Shown piece after piece: positions 21,972 to 33,860 of a DNA stretch of 64,000 bases. This DNA comes from Astrothelium macrocarpum (Eukaryota > Ascomycota > Dothideomycetes > Trypetheliales > Trypetheliaceae). The stretch is taken from assembly GCA_021030915.1 (NCBI GenBank), contig JAGEMR010000057.1:1-64000 (forward strand), given 5' to 3'. A program made the translations under genes and the position numbers. Every line of letters begins with the position of its first letter. Position 1 is the stretch's first letter. The notes below the pieces were generated by a model. It saw only the letters and a list, made by a program, of their open reading frames with translations. It made no database searches and had not been told where the DNA came from.

Positions 21972-22595
21972 AGTTGAGGAACGAATAGTTAATAATGATT
22001 ATCTCACAGCCTCAGAAGCTCTATTGCGATATTGTCTACCTAAGCAAGGCAGCAGATGGCCAGAACTGTTTTTGAGTAATGAGAATCTGTGGTTTGTATT
22101 TGACTTAAAGAAGCTTGGAACCTCTCGTTGGAGGTCGCCGACCGCCGTCGCTAAACAAAGTTTGCGATCGCTGATTAACGTCGCAGAGCAGTTTCGAGAT
22201 CAAGAGACACTTAGAAAATGATGCCATTTGAAGGAATCTTCTTTTCAAGCCTTCCTGCACACAATACAACACGTGCTATAGACAACTACTCGATTTGGCG
22301 CCTCATGTGCACCCGCATTTACCATAGTTATGTACAAGTCCCCCTGTTCTTCACGTACGCCACAGCCATGTGCCCATGCACTAGTAATTTCATTCTTCCA
22401 AAAATATGTCCTTTACATGCACCAAACCCATGCTAGTATGCAAGATGTTCGTAGCTCATAATCATGAGACAGGCCCGGAACACCTTGCTTAGACGTCCAT
22501 CTCCTAATTCGAAAAGATGTTGAACTCCATTCAGCTCATTCGCCCAAACATTAAATCCAAATATTGCGGCTAATACACATCATTTCATCGTCCGA
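21972..22595. other. intergenic, nothing recognised
   Basis: This region lies upstream of the hydroxyisourate hydrolase and downstream of the amylase, both on the minus strand. No RNA gene or motif of note was seen. Confidence 0.4.
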
Positions 22596-24356
22596 TCAGT
22601 GACCACAAATACCAGATCCGGACAGCGTCGATGTGAGATAGTACACACGCGGCAACCCCTGCGCCATCGGTACAGTGAGAGATCCGTCTGAATTCGCCGT
22701 CAGTGTGTCGCAGCTCAAAATCTCGGTCATCCCGGCGCCGGATGCCAAACCGGTATCGGGAATGTTCTGAGTGTAGGACGCGCCGTCTGATCCCTTGTTA
22801 CTGAGTACGGTAATCATGGCTTGGCCGTCCGACCCCTTTCTCATAGCCACTGTCGTCGTGTCCGTGTAGATCGGCCAGTTCTGATACGTCAAATAGCTAC
22901 CATCAACGGAAAGTGCGTGGTTTCGAACCTGGTTTAGCTGCGCGATGGTGTTGTAGAGGGTCGCTTCGGTATTGTAACCACTTAACCACACAGCTTCACG
23001 GTTATACGGCACGCCGGAACCTCCTTCGCTATTGTAATGTTGCTCCTGACCCTCGTAGATGATCGGAATGCCATCTGCGAGAATTGTGTATGCAACAACA
23101 TTCATTGCCGCGTTTATGTCTCCATTGATCTGAGCGAATCGCGGCACATCCTGATTCTCGGAGAAAGATCCAAGTAAGGTGGTATCTTTGCAAGTGGATT
23201 TCATCGTATTGATGTTGGTCGCAAGACCTTGCATATCGCCCGAAGTAGAGCCAAATGCGTCTGTAATATTGTAGTATCTGATTTCGCGTGTTAACCCAAT
23301 TAATGAGGAAATGCCAAAATGTACATACGTTGGGTAATTCAAGACACCATCCAGGACTTCTTGGTAAGAGCAAACGTAGGGTGCGCGATCGTCAAAGACC
23401 TCACCAACGCAGTAAATTCCTACAGCTGAATCCAGTTCGGGCCAGAATGCCATGTCAACATGAGCAGCTGAGTCCAACCGAAGTCCATCGACTATGGAAA
23501 TAGCTTCATTAGCCTAGCCACGACAGACACACCATCTCAGTAGCTAAACTTACTATTGTATTCGCTAACAAGGTTTGAAGCCCAGCTGTATAGCATGTTC
23601 GCAACATTCGAATCCTCGGTGGCAAAGTCTGGTAACGGTACAGTCGTGTCGCCTTCCCAGCAGACTTCTATACTTGTCTGATTGTTGTAATCGATGGGAC
23701 AATATGGGTGATACATGCTCTGCTCATTTAATGGACTAAAGTCTGAATAGACGACTGTGTTTGGAGCACCGTCCCATCCACAGTGATTAAACACTACATC
23801 AACCATTATGTACTATATGATGTTAGCCTCGAAAGGATTGAGAGCTGAAGCAATCCATACCATGCCTTCTGAGTGCACAGCCGAAATCAGGTCACTCAGA
23901 TCAGACCCAGTGCCAAATTGCGAATTGAGCGAGTTCATGTCCTGCTGCCAATAACCATGATAGCTTGACCCATCGGCAGTCTGTCCAAGAAAATTCATTG
24001 TAATAGGGGATATCCAGATCTAGATTGATTTTAGTATCAAATCTCAAAAGACTTTGTATAGCATAACGAACTGCAGTGAAGCCCATGTTCTTGATGTATG
24101 ACAGATGGTTCATGATACCAGTCCATGAGCCTCCACAATAAACCTGGTCTCCAGTATCACAAGTAGCTGTCGTACTGCCATCAGTACGGGCGAATCTGGG
24201 ACAGCATGAGTCCAATTGTTTACTTTAGAAGAGAAAAAGATGATACCTATCAGTCATCACCTGGTAGATTGAACGGGACCGCCATTCGGCAGGAGTTGCT
24301 GCAAGGACTGGGTGAGTCCATAGCATAGACAGGGCTAACAGAACGTGAAGCATCAT
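22596..24356 (-). CDS. secreted alpha-amylase, GH13
   Basis: An extracellular endo-acting enzyme that cleaves alpha-1,4 bonds of starch or glycogen. Six exons give 498 residues, close to Taka-amylase. An N-terminal signal peptide (MMLHVLLALSMLWTHPVLA) precedes TPAEWRSRSIYQVMTDRFA. The conserved GH13 regions are DVVFNHCGWDG (I), GLRLDSAAHVDMAFWP with the nucleophile Asp (II), GEVFD with the acid Glu (III) and FSENQDVPRFA with the transition-state Asp (IV); IPIIYEGQEQHY follows. Region IV has Gln where the family normally has His (ENHD), and region II has Ala for the usual Lys. There is no starch-binding domain or GPI signal. Introns: 24196-24246, 24020-24071, 23813-23860, 23492-23553 and 23278-23328; the last is a stop-free 51 bp. 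The second has an unusual GTTCGT donor. Confidence 0.94.
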
Positions 24357-24470
24357 CTTGCTAAGAATGACAATTGAGTGCGCCAATTATAAGACTGTAA
24401 ATAAAAGAAAGTGTTTCATAAGAAATGGCAATTAACGTGAATCAATTCCTCAAAGGAAAAAGGAGAAGGA

Positions 24471-24478
24471 TATATAAT
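24471..24478 (-). promoter_or_regulatory. probable TATA box of the amylase gene
   Basis: ATTATATA on the minus strand lies about 115 bp upstream of the amylase start codon in otherwise mixed sequence, a normal distance for a fungal TATA element of an inducible gene. No binding data; inference from position only. Confidence 0.4.
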
Positions 24479-24499
24479 TCTATTCACACCAACCTTGAA

Positions 24500-26216
24500 A
24501 CAATTCAGCTCCCCGGCAAGACTATTCGTCACTGAATTTCCTGCACGCTGAACCCATGACGCGAAATTGCAGTGGTCGCCTGAGGTAGCATTCACAGCTC
24601 ATCACTGATGCCAGGTCGGCGGCGAACGAGCGTAGCGCGCACGGCAGTCGTCGCTTTGCTTTCCTTACCTTACGTCTCTCCACCAAAATGCATTAAACTA
24701 TAGTCCTTCCTCCGCCGCGTCACCCCAATTCACATGTTCAACCCGGTCAATCAATTCAAACACCCAATCCCCGTAAGCGACAGCGGACGGCGGTTTGCCC
24801 AAGCAAGCAATCGCCAAACAAGCTCTCTCAGCACCGGGCTGAAACCCACCAACCCGAACCAACCCTCCCCTCCCCCGCGTCGTGCGTCGCGCACACGCTG
24901 CGCGCCGAGTGAGGTATGCGTGAGGGCTTGCTGAGTAGGTAAGAGGGTTAAAGTGTGAGAGGAGTGGCCCATTCGGCACAGGCAGCTGGGCATCCGCGCG
25001 CGCGCTCGTGCTTACCTTACCTCTAGGCCAGCCGGAGCGTGCGCTGGGAAAGGCAGCTGCGCTGTCGGTCGCCAGTCTTAGGTGATCACGCGCGTGGAAA
25101 GCAAGTTGCGGGCGGTGGATGGGGCCAACCCCCTTCTGTAGGGCCAGTCATGAGTGTTTTGGACCGAGGAAAGGCGGTGGTGGAAAAGCAAACGATGCCC
25201 ATCCCCCGGCTGCCCGGCCACGCCGGGGCCAGCATGATGTGCAGTCATCGGGAATAAAGTCGCGCCGTTCCTAGCAGCTTCATCACCTCACGTAGAGAGC
25301 CTCACGTGCGGATGATGATTTTTGCGGGGTAGCTGGGTAGGGAGGGTCAGCATTAGGTGTAGGGGAGAAGAATGTGGGGATCCAAGCCTACACCCACACA
25401 CCCACCTTTGCACCGCACGCGCAGCCGAGCTTTCCAGTAGAGCTTCCAGCAATCAGGATTCGGTGGCACATCCGGTCCCGACTGCAACTTCTAGCACGTC
25501 CTGGGACCCCTGAATGAACACGATTGCTCCCAGGATAATCGAATCTGCATGGGATTTCCATATTTTCCGCTAGGCCTTGATTCGCCTATACTTGCATCAC
25601 AGCTACGTACAAAAGCTACGTTGGCCCGATATGGTTGTCAGCACATTACGAGAGAAGCCCTATATGCATGGCGTTTTGTCGGGTGTTTTGTCGGGTGAAT
25701 AGCTTTTCGCACAAGGCAGACAGCTGTCAATAGAGAGTAAGCTACAAGAGGGTGTGTGTCTACGACGATCTGCGACGAAAATGCTCATAGCATCTTTGGA
25801 TTTCGGCCCATGCTGTCACCCTCACTACATGCTGACAAAAAAGAAAAGAACGAACAAAAAAGGAAAAGACGTCTCACATCGACATCGTCTCCCATATTCG
25901 CCAACTACACCGCATACATGCATAGGACAATCAGGTAGATTGAAAGGTAATGTAAAGAAAACATTCAAACCCGCAAAACACCATGTAGCCCGGGACGTCA
26001 TCGGAGAGGGGACAATCAACAAGAAACAGTTTGCAAGGGGACTTGAACTTGATGCAGACAATCGGGGTTCTGAATATACAATTTCGGCTTTGTTTGTGCT
26101 CAGTATCTCGCTCGCGGTCCGCATCGGGCCGACGCATCCAGGATACTCATGTTGTGTCACGGCACACAATTATCGCCACATGATATGAGTCGTAGACAAT
26201 GTTTACCGAAAGCCGA
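24500..26216. other. long intergenic, nothing recognised
   Basis: This region runs from the amylase promoter to the 3' end of the MAPKK gene. It is GC-rich and low in coding signal; open frames on both strands are short and of biased composition. An 11-bp direct duplication (TTTTGTCGGGT) lies near 25673-25697. No tRNA or other RNA gene was recognised. Confidence 0.4.
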
Positions 26217-27725
26217 TCAAGCTGGCGCGTGGCTATGGACGCGCCTCGGTGCATATGGTAACGAGCCATTCGTAGAAGGCGCTGGCCGCATGGGTAAATT
26301 CATCATTCCAGGAACTTGGTTGGCACTGGATGTCCTCGTAGGGTATGGCGGTCTGGAGGGAGCCTCGGTACCATTCGTTGCGCTGTTCTTAATAGGAATG
26401 TCCCCTGTTTCTGTTGCCGAAGGAGGAGACGAGTTCTCCCGTAGAGCTGACTTCGTTGCAGGGGACGGTTGCAGACCAAGATGTGATTTTCGATTTGACT
26501 TCTCCATCAGACTGACAGCCCAGGCCACGAGGTCAACAGGTGTCCGCTTTGCAGCTTGCAGGAACAAGTCTTTATCCTACGCACGAGTTAGCAGGTTGGG
26601 AAACAATTTTCTGCAAAAGCCACATACATAAAGCTCTTGTGGTGTGGGTCGCTGAGCCGGGTCTTTCAAGAGGCATTTGTCAATGAGTTGCTCCAGGATT
26701 GGCGGGAACGCGTCGCTTTTGGGAAGTTTGGGCGCCGGTTCGAGCACAATCTGTTGGAGCAGATCAAGGATACCTTGCGGACCTCCGGCCTCCTCGTCAT
26801 CGGTATTGTTGTCACTGGCAGCAAAGGGGAATTTAGCAATTGCCAATTCCATCAATGTTAAGCCAAAGCTCCAAATGTCCGATTTGACCGTATACGGTGA
26901 TCCTTGGATCCGTTCTGGTGCCATGTAGGTACCCGTGCCTACGAATGTGTCCGCCACAGAATTAACAAGCTCACTTGACACTCCAAAGTCGCACAATTTG
27001 ATTTCACCACGCGAATTGACCAAGACGTTTGAAGGTTTAATATCCCGGTGCATGATGTGATGTGTGTTATAGAGATAATTCAGCCCGCTGAGAACGGACT
27101 GTGCGATCTTCCCAAGAACATCGACTCGGATGGGGCCGAAACTTTTCGAAATGCTATCAAGCGATCTGCGAGGAGACCAGGATTAGCGACTGCTGAACAG
27201 AGACAATCAGCCAAGTTTGTCATACTCACCCGCAGTCCATGTATTCCATGCACATAATCACATCGCCAGAATCGTTCATGAAAGCTCCAACAAAATCAAC
27301 GATTGCTGGAAATTTGCATTCGTGCATGATCTGTAGCTCTCGGACAATCCTTCTCCGTACCTCCTTCTTTGCCTCAACATGGATGACCTGCATGGGCTAT
27401 GTCAGAAGATGTGCCTGGTAGCGCTTGTGGATTCACCGACCTTTCTTGCCATAATGACCTTTGTAGCTGCGTGTTGTACCTTGCTGACCGTGCCACCGTT
27501 GCCTGACCCCAGCTCTTTCAACACGATGAGGTCTTCACTCTTCAAATCCAGCTGAATCTCCACTCCGATTTCTAGTGTGTCTGCCCGGTCATCGTTCCCG
27601 ATTGAACCGGGAATCTGGGCATCGCTTGCAGATGGTTCCACGGGCTTTGGTGTTTCATTCCTCAGTGCGAGACCTCTGAAGTTTTTGCGCTTCATAGTCC
27701 GGGTCTGAAAATTGCTCTCAGACAT
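26217..27725 (-). CDS. MAP kinase kinase, Ste7 type
   Basis: The kinase that phosphorylates the Fus3/Kss1-type MAP kinase in the mating, invasive-growth and, in pathogens, infection-structure pathway. Exons 27725-27441, 27387-27230, 27165-26628 and 26576-26217 give 446 residues. The start is MSESNFQTRTMKRKNFRGLAL. Motifs: LKELGSGNGGTVSKV (Gly-rich loop), VIMARKV (catalytic Lys), MHRDIKPSNVLVNSRG (HRD), CDFGVSSELV (DFG), activation sites in SVADTFVGTGTYMAPERIQG, and PAPKLPKSDAFPPILEQLIDKCL. The C-terminal tail (AAKRTPVDLVAWAV, then Pro/Ser-rich) is typical of Ste7 rather than Pbs2 or Mkk1. Introns: 27388-27440 (donor GTCGGT), 27166-27229 and 26577-26627. It is divergent from SPT6 with a 1.16-kb shared upstream region. 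Confidence 0.92.
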
Positions 27726-28885
27726 GATCCAGAGGTGCAGATCACCGGCGAGCGGCGATCGGTGATAGGTTATTTGTTGATTGGGATAGAAAAGATGGCC
27801 TTTGTCCAGAAAGTGATGGTCGTAAGAACTGTGCGATAGCAGTCGAGCTGTCAGCGCGGCGGAAAAGTGTTCTGTTCGAAGGCGCTTTGATCGGGCTTCA
27901 TCAACGGGTTCGGCCAATCATAAGAGATAATGCCGTAGGAAGCCGTCGGCGGCTATGGAGTGTATGCGCGTTAGGTGGTAACCCAGTAATTCGGTTCGGA
28001 TTTCAATCGAACGAGACGTATAGAAGAGGTTGCTATTCTAAGCGAGTTGTCTTTGAGGTTCAGCAAAGAGGGGTGCAGATTAAAGCGAAGGCGGCTTTGA
28101 GGTAGATGGGGCTAAGGAGGTGTTAATGTTCAAGCCACGCCAGCGGAGTCACCACTGCGCCGTTCCTGGCAGAAGACGACAATGAATGGAGGAGGAGAAG
28201 CAGTAGATTGTGGGAAGAGGAACAGAGAGAGGATAGAGGTGGGTATGAAGCAGCAAATGCGACTTTTGACGGTCCAACGGCGCTATGGACTGGGGACTTC
28301 TGCTTCAGGTGGCAGGACCTGGGTTGGTAGAAGGTTTCAAAGACAGCTCGACTAGCTTCCGGGCGCTGATACGGAAACCTTGGTAAGGGCAAAAAATGGA
28401 AGATGGTAGAACAGCAATAGACAGATGTAGGGGTTAGCAATGGTATGAATAGCAGAAACAATAAGCAAATGGGAGGCCAGAATGCAGCAATGAGTTGTAT
28501 GGCAATGCTATTGTCGCTCAACGCGTTGGTCTTCCTCTCAATAAGGAGCAGGGTGACACAAGCAGATCTGCATCCCAACCACTGCCCAACTCGGCTAGCG
28601 CGCAAGCATTGGGAAGGCACCACTGCAGCACAATGCAGAACACCGGCACTTCCGGCTTCATGTTTTTCCGTGCACTTGGTCCGTGTTCAGAACCCCGGCC
28701 TGCACCCCGGCCTGTACCTCCGTACCTAGAACTCGTTCCGTGCCAGGCCAGTCTTTCAACACTGAGCGCATCAAACGCTTCTCTCTGCCACCGCGTCTGG
28801 GCTTCCGCTGTCTCTTTCTTCCGTCGTCGCACTAGATCACCATTGAAGACCGTTCTGTGCTCTTTCACGTGACTTGTTACGCGCC
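27726..28885. other. divergent promoter region, MAPKK and SPT6
   Basis: No gene is recognised. Several short frames on both strands are low-complexity. The region must hold the promoters of both flanking genes; a TCACGTGA palindrome lies next to the SPT6 start. Confidence 0.45.
28865..28872. promoter_or_regulatory. TCACGTGA palindrome before SPT6
   Basis: An 8-bp palindrome with the E-box core CACGTG, 13 bp upstream of the SPT6 ATG. The same octamer occurs 139 bp upstream of HAS1. Bound by Cbf1/USF-type bHLH factors in other fungi; so close to the ATG it may lie in the leader instead. Confidence 0.4.
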
Positions 28886-31800
28886 ATGACCAGCAACCTC
28901 CTTGATGTGGCTGCTGAGCTGGGCAGTGAAGAAGATGAAGATTACGATGAGGAGACTGGTGAAGTCCGTGGCAAGGCCAACGGAACAAACGGCGTCATAG
29001 ATGACTCTAGCGAAGAAGAGGATGATGACGATGATGAAGAGGCCGAGCGCGAGGTGAGCTCATCTCATCCCCTTTGTTTGCATACTTTGTGTTGACCTTA
29101 TCTCCTTGTAATAGGTCCGTGAAGGCTTCATCGTTGAAGAAGACGAAGACGAAGATGAGGCTCGAGAAAGACGTCGCCAAAAGAGGAGAAAGAGACGACG
29201 AGCTGAGCGTGAGGCCGACGAAGGCAATCTTGACGAGGAAGACTTGGACTTGATTGGCGCTGGACCTCGGCCTTCAGAACCAAAATTCAAACGTCTCAAG
29301 CGCGGTCATCGAGATAGCGAAACCTCTGCTGTATCTCGAGATGTCAACAACATCTTTTCCGATGACGATGGAGATGCTGTAGATGGACAAGAGCGGCGTG
29401 CTCTGGGCAGGTCAAGGGTCGCTGATGACTATGAGTTCGCAGACTTCATTGAAGATGACGAGTTTCCGGACGAAGAGGCCGATCGTCTTCGAGACGATCT
29501 GGAAGTGGCGAGACCGGCCGCCAAAGGGTTCGCTGGCGTTAACGGTCTGAGCTCTCAAGGACTTGACGAGGCCGCCATTGAGGACATGAGAGCTGCTTTT
29601 GGGGATGGCACCGAATATGACTGGGCTCTGGACCTTCAAGAAGCGATGGACGAGGAACAACAGGACCCAGACAAGCCCTTGGAGTTGAAAGATGTTTTTG
29701 AGCCATCACAACTTGCCGAGAAGATGTTGACGGACGAAGACAACGAGATTCGAAATACTGACATCCCCGAAAGATTCCAAATTGCACGACAGCCCTTTAC
29801 TAAGCAAGACCTTTCAGAAGACGATGCTGCCGCTCGTACGAGGGAAGAGTCTCTTTGGATCTCCAACATGATGCTGCCCAAGAAACGCTTTGAGAGGGAT
29901 TTGATTGAACCTTTCCAAAAATCTGTCGCCAAAATCTTAGAGTTCATGAATATCGAGGATTACGAAGTACCCTTCATTTTCCAACACCGGAAAGACTATC
30001 TCATTCATGCAGTCAAGGTTCCTACCGAGCCGGATCCCAGCAATCCTAGTGCTCCTGAATACGAGATGCGTGCAGAAAAGCTATTGAATCAAGGCGATTT
30101 GTGGGAAATTTTTGAGCTGGATCTCAAATTCAGGGCGCTGGTCGAGAAACGGGACGCGCTATCACGTGCTTATGAGAATCTCAAGAGCTCCCATGGTATT
30201 CAAGATGAGGTGTTTGAGGACATGCTACCAAATGCCGTCACCATGGAAGAACTACAAGACGTGCAAGACTATATTCACTTTCAATATGCTGCCGAGCTCA
30301 AGGAGGTCAACCTTGCTGAAGCCGAACAAAATGGCACACAAAAACGTGCTGTTGCCGGCAAATCGATATTTGAGAAAATCCGGTCATCCAGAATTTACAA
30401 CATGGTTCGCGCATTTGGAATCACTGCGGAAGATTTTGCCCAGAATGCTTTGCAGACTGGTCGACGGCGCTACACCGAGGATGCTAGCGACAGACCTGAC
30501 GACATGGCTGACAGTCTTGTCGAAGCACCAGAATATTCAACCGGCGCTCAAGTCCTCAGAGCCGCCCGGGCCATGTTTGCGGAAGAGCTGACATTGAGTC
30601 CAAGGGTAAGAAAGCTTATGCGACAGACCTACTACACTCAAGGGCTTTTTGACTGTTTCAGGACGGACAAAGGCTTGCGTAAAATTGATGAAGACCATCC
30701 TTATTATGAGTTCAAATATTTGCGGGGTCAAGACTTTACGGCCATGGCGCGCCGACCTGAGCTCTATCTTAAAATGCTGAAAGCAGAAGAAGATGGCCTT
30801 ATCGAAGTCAAGATTCGACTTGATCGCTTCAACAACTTCAAGGAACGTCTTTACAAGGAAATAGAGTCTGACAGTTTCAGTGAAGTAGCTGATGCTTGGA
30901 ATGTGCTGAGACGAGAAGTCCTCGATCTTGCTCTTCTCAAGTTGGATAAGATTATGGTCAAAGGAGTCAAAGAAAATCTCAAGACCGAATGCGAGAATCA
31001 ACTAGCCAGATCGTGCAGAGAGGAGTATTCAAGAAAACTTGATCAGGCACCGTATAAGCCAAGAGGTGAAATCCTCGGGACGGCACCACGGGTCCTTGCA
31101 TTGTCAAATGGTCATGGTCATGCAGGCCGAGACGCCATCTGCTGGGCATCAGTAGAAGACGACGGAAAGGTCAAGGATAACGGCAAGTTCATTGATCTAA
31201 GGGTTGGCAATGCGGAGAAATACCTCCCCGATGCACGCGATGTCGCCGCTTTCGTTGAATTGGTTCAGCGAAGGAAACCCGATGTGATAGCCATTTCTGG
31301 ATTCACCGTTGAAACACGCAAGCTAGCCAAGGATCTGCAAGATATCATTGACAAATACGACCTTCGATGTCCCGAGTTTGAAGGCGAAGATGGCAAGGAC
31401 AAGAGCGAGAAAATAGATGTCATCATCGTCAATGACGAAGTTGCTAGACTTTACCACACGAGTGACAGGGCGGTCGCAGAATACCCTAAACTTGCGCCAC
31501 TGTCTCGGTATTGTGTGGCAATCGCCAAATACGTGCAGGATCCGATGAAGGAATATGCTGCACTTGGCCGGGATATTATTTCAATCACTTTCGACCCAAA
31601 TCAAAACCTCATCCCACAAGAAAAGTTACTCAAACATCTCGAAACTGCCATGGTGGACTATGTTAATCTTGTTGGTGTCGAGATCAACGACGCTGTTGCC
31701 GACAGTTACACTGCCAATCTACTACCCTACGTCTGTGGTCTTGGTCCAAGAAAGGCACAACATCTGCTCAAAGTCATCAATCTCAATGTAAGCGTATTCC

Positions 31801-33432
31801 GAAACGGAGAAACAAAAAGCTATGCTAATTCAATTTTCAGGGTGGATACGTCACTACCAGAGAAGAGCTTCTTGGCAACAGCAGCGACAACGAGAATATG
31901 CTGATGGCCGTCACTGCAAAAGTCTGGACTAATTGTGCAAGTTTCTTGTACATCACATATGATTCTACGGAAGAACATGCAGACTATCTTGACAACACTA
32001 GAGTACATCCCGAGGACTACGACTTGGGACGCAAGATGGCTGCTGATGCTCTTGAACTCGACGAAGAAGACATTAAAGCCGAGGTGGACGAATATGGGCC
32101 TGCTGCCATTGTGCGCAAACTCGTCAAGGACGATGAACAGGAGAAGGTCAATGATCTCATCTTGGAACAGTACGCCGAGCAGTTAGAATCCAGCTTCAAC
32201 CAGCGGAAGCGAGCCACGCTTGAGACTATTCGCGCGGAATTACAGCAGCCATATGAAGAGCTACGTCGTAATTTCGTGCTTTTATCATCTGACGAAGTCT
32301 TTACCATGCTCACGGGCGAAACCAAGGATTCTCTTTGCGAGAACATGATTGTCCCAGTCAATGTGCGTCGCATTTTTATGGATCACATGGAAGTCAAGCT
32401 CGATTGTGGCGTGGAAGGTGGCGTATCTTCATCTGAATATCCTGAAGGTGTCGGCGAAGAATTTGGTGGCAAGGATCCTCGGCAAGTTTACCAAACTGGC
32501 CAGACTGTTCAGGCGAAGCTGCTCTTCCTCAACCGGAAGCAGCTCACGGCACAACTGTCCTTGCGTGAGGATGCATTACGACGTCCCTACCGCCGAGAAC
32601 TCGACCATATTCCAGGAGAATGGGACGAGGCGCAAGAGGCTCAGGATAAAATGGATGCGCAAAAAGCAATCGATGATCGCGGCGGACGCCAACAGCGTGT
32701 AGTCAAGCATCCGCTCTTCAAACCCTTTAATGCTGCACAAGCAGAGGAATTCCTGGGATCCGGTGTCCGTGGAGACGTCGTCATCCGCCCCTCATCTCGT
32801 GGTCTGGATCACTTGGCGATCACCTGGAAGGTCGCCGACAATGTCTACCAACATATCGATGTACTGGAACTTGACAAGGAGAATGAGTTTTCTGTTGGAA
32901 GGACGCTGAAGATTAGTGGCAAATACTCGTATAGCGATCTCGATGACTTGATTGCCAATCATATTCGGGCGATGGCGAAGAAGGTTGACGAAATGATGGG
33001 TGACGATCGATACCAGGATGGATCCAAGTCTCAGACAGGTAAGCCCAGCTCTTTCACCCGCTTGTCTGCTCCAAAGAATCTATGTTTCCCTTGCATTCTC
33101 TCGCTTTCACCCCTCCCACAAAAAAAAAATAAAAAGAGAGAAAAAATTTACTAACTTGCTCCCTCCCAGATCAATGGCTTGAAACTTACACAGAAGCAAA
33201 CCCGAAACGGTCCATGTACGCCTTTTGCCTAAATCCGAAATTTCCGGGTTACTTTCACCTCTGCTTCAAGGCTGGTCGTGACGCGGGGTTGTGCAATTGG
33301 GGTGTCAAGATCATTCCGAATGCATTCGAGCTGCGCAAAAACGCCTACCCGGATATGCGAGCCTTGAAGAATGGGTTTAAATTGCTCATTTCAGGTCAAG
33401 GTGGTGGAGGGCAGCCACCTCGGGGACGGTAG
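28886..33432 (+). CDS. SPT6: transcription elongation factor / histone chaperone SPT6
   Basis: Spt6 travels with RNA polymerase II and reassembles nucleosomes behind it. Four exons (28886-29053, 29115-31787, 31841-33038, 33170-33432) give 1433 residues. Order: a very acidic N-terminus (SSEEEDDDDDEEAERE), basic RRRQKRRKRRR, helix-turn-helix region, YqgF-like domain from about residue 714 (PRVLALSNGHGHAGRD), helix-hairpin-helix near 930 (CGLGPRKAQHLLK), S1 domain from about 1100 (VRRIFMDHMEVKLDCGV..), and the tandem SH2 domains from about 1240 (GDVVIRPSSRGLDHLAITW) to the end (AGLCNWGVKIIPNAFELRKN). Introns 29054-29114, 31788-31840 and 33039-33169 (131 bp) are set by consensus sites and protein continuity. 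The C-terminus ends in a short Gly-rich tail. No defects. Confidence 0.97.
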
Positions 33433-33860
33433 ATCGGCTGGACCGGTACAGGAAGGATTGAAACGGCGACAACATACTTCTAAAGTCTAAGTGACTTGGT
33501 TGACTAGCGAAATTTTCTTGATAAAAGGGCGGGGGAAAGAGTCTTGGCTGTCACCATCTTCGAGGGCCACTTTGCATGCTTTACAACAATTCTCTGGTGT
33601 ATTCATTCTTGGACATTTCATTGTGGTCCGCTGGGACCGTAGCGTTTCTATCTGAGGGTAAGAGCTAAGACATTGCAAGTCAACAAGAAATAGGATAGAT
33701 TACGAAGTCGTCATGTTCATCAGTCTCATTTTATGGAGCACTTCCATGCGTCTATACTCAAAGTCTGTGACCCAAGTTCTGACTGCGGAGACTTTCGCGC
33801 TGCCTATGACACTGTGAGTTCCTGAAGTCTATGATTCAAAAGTCCTTGTGAAAGAGACCC
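33433..33860. other. convergent 3' regions
   Basis: Between SPT6 (+) and the alcohol dehydrogenase (-). Presumably the two 3' untranslated regions; nothing else seen. Confidence 0.5.

Noticed and set aside
28123..28623. 166-codon frame between the MAPKK and SPT6 genes
   Set aside because: Low-complexity Leu/Ser-rich translation, overlapped by frames on the other strand, no domain; treated as promoter sequence.
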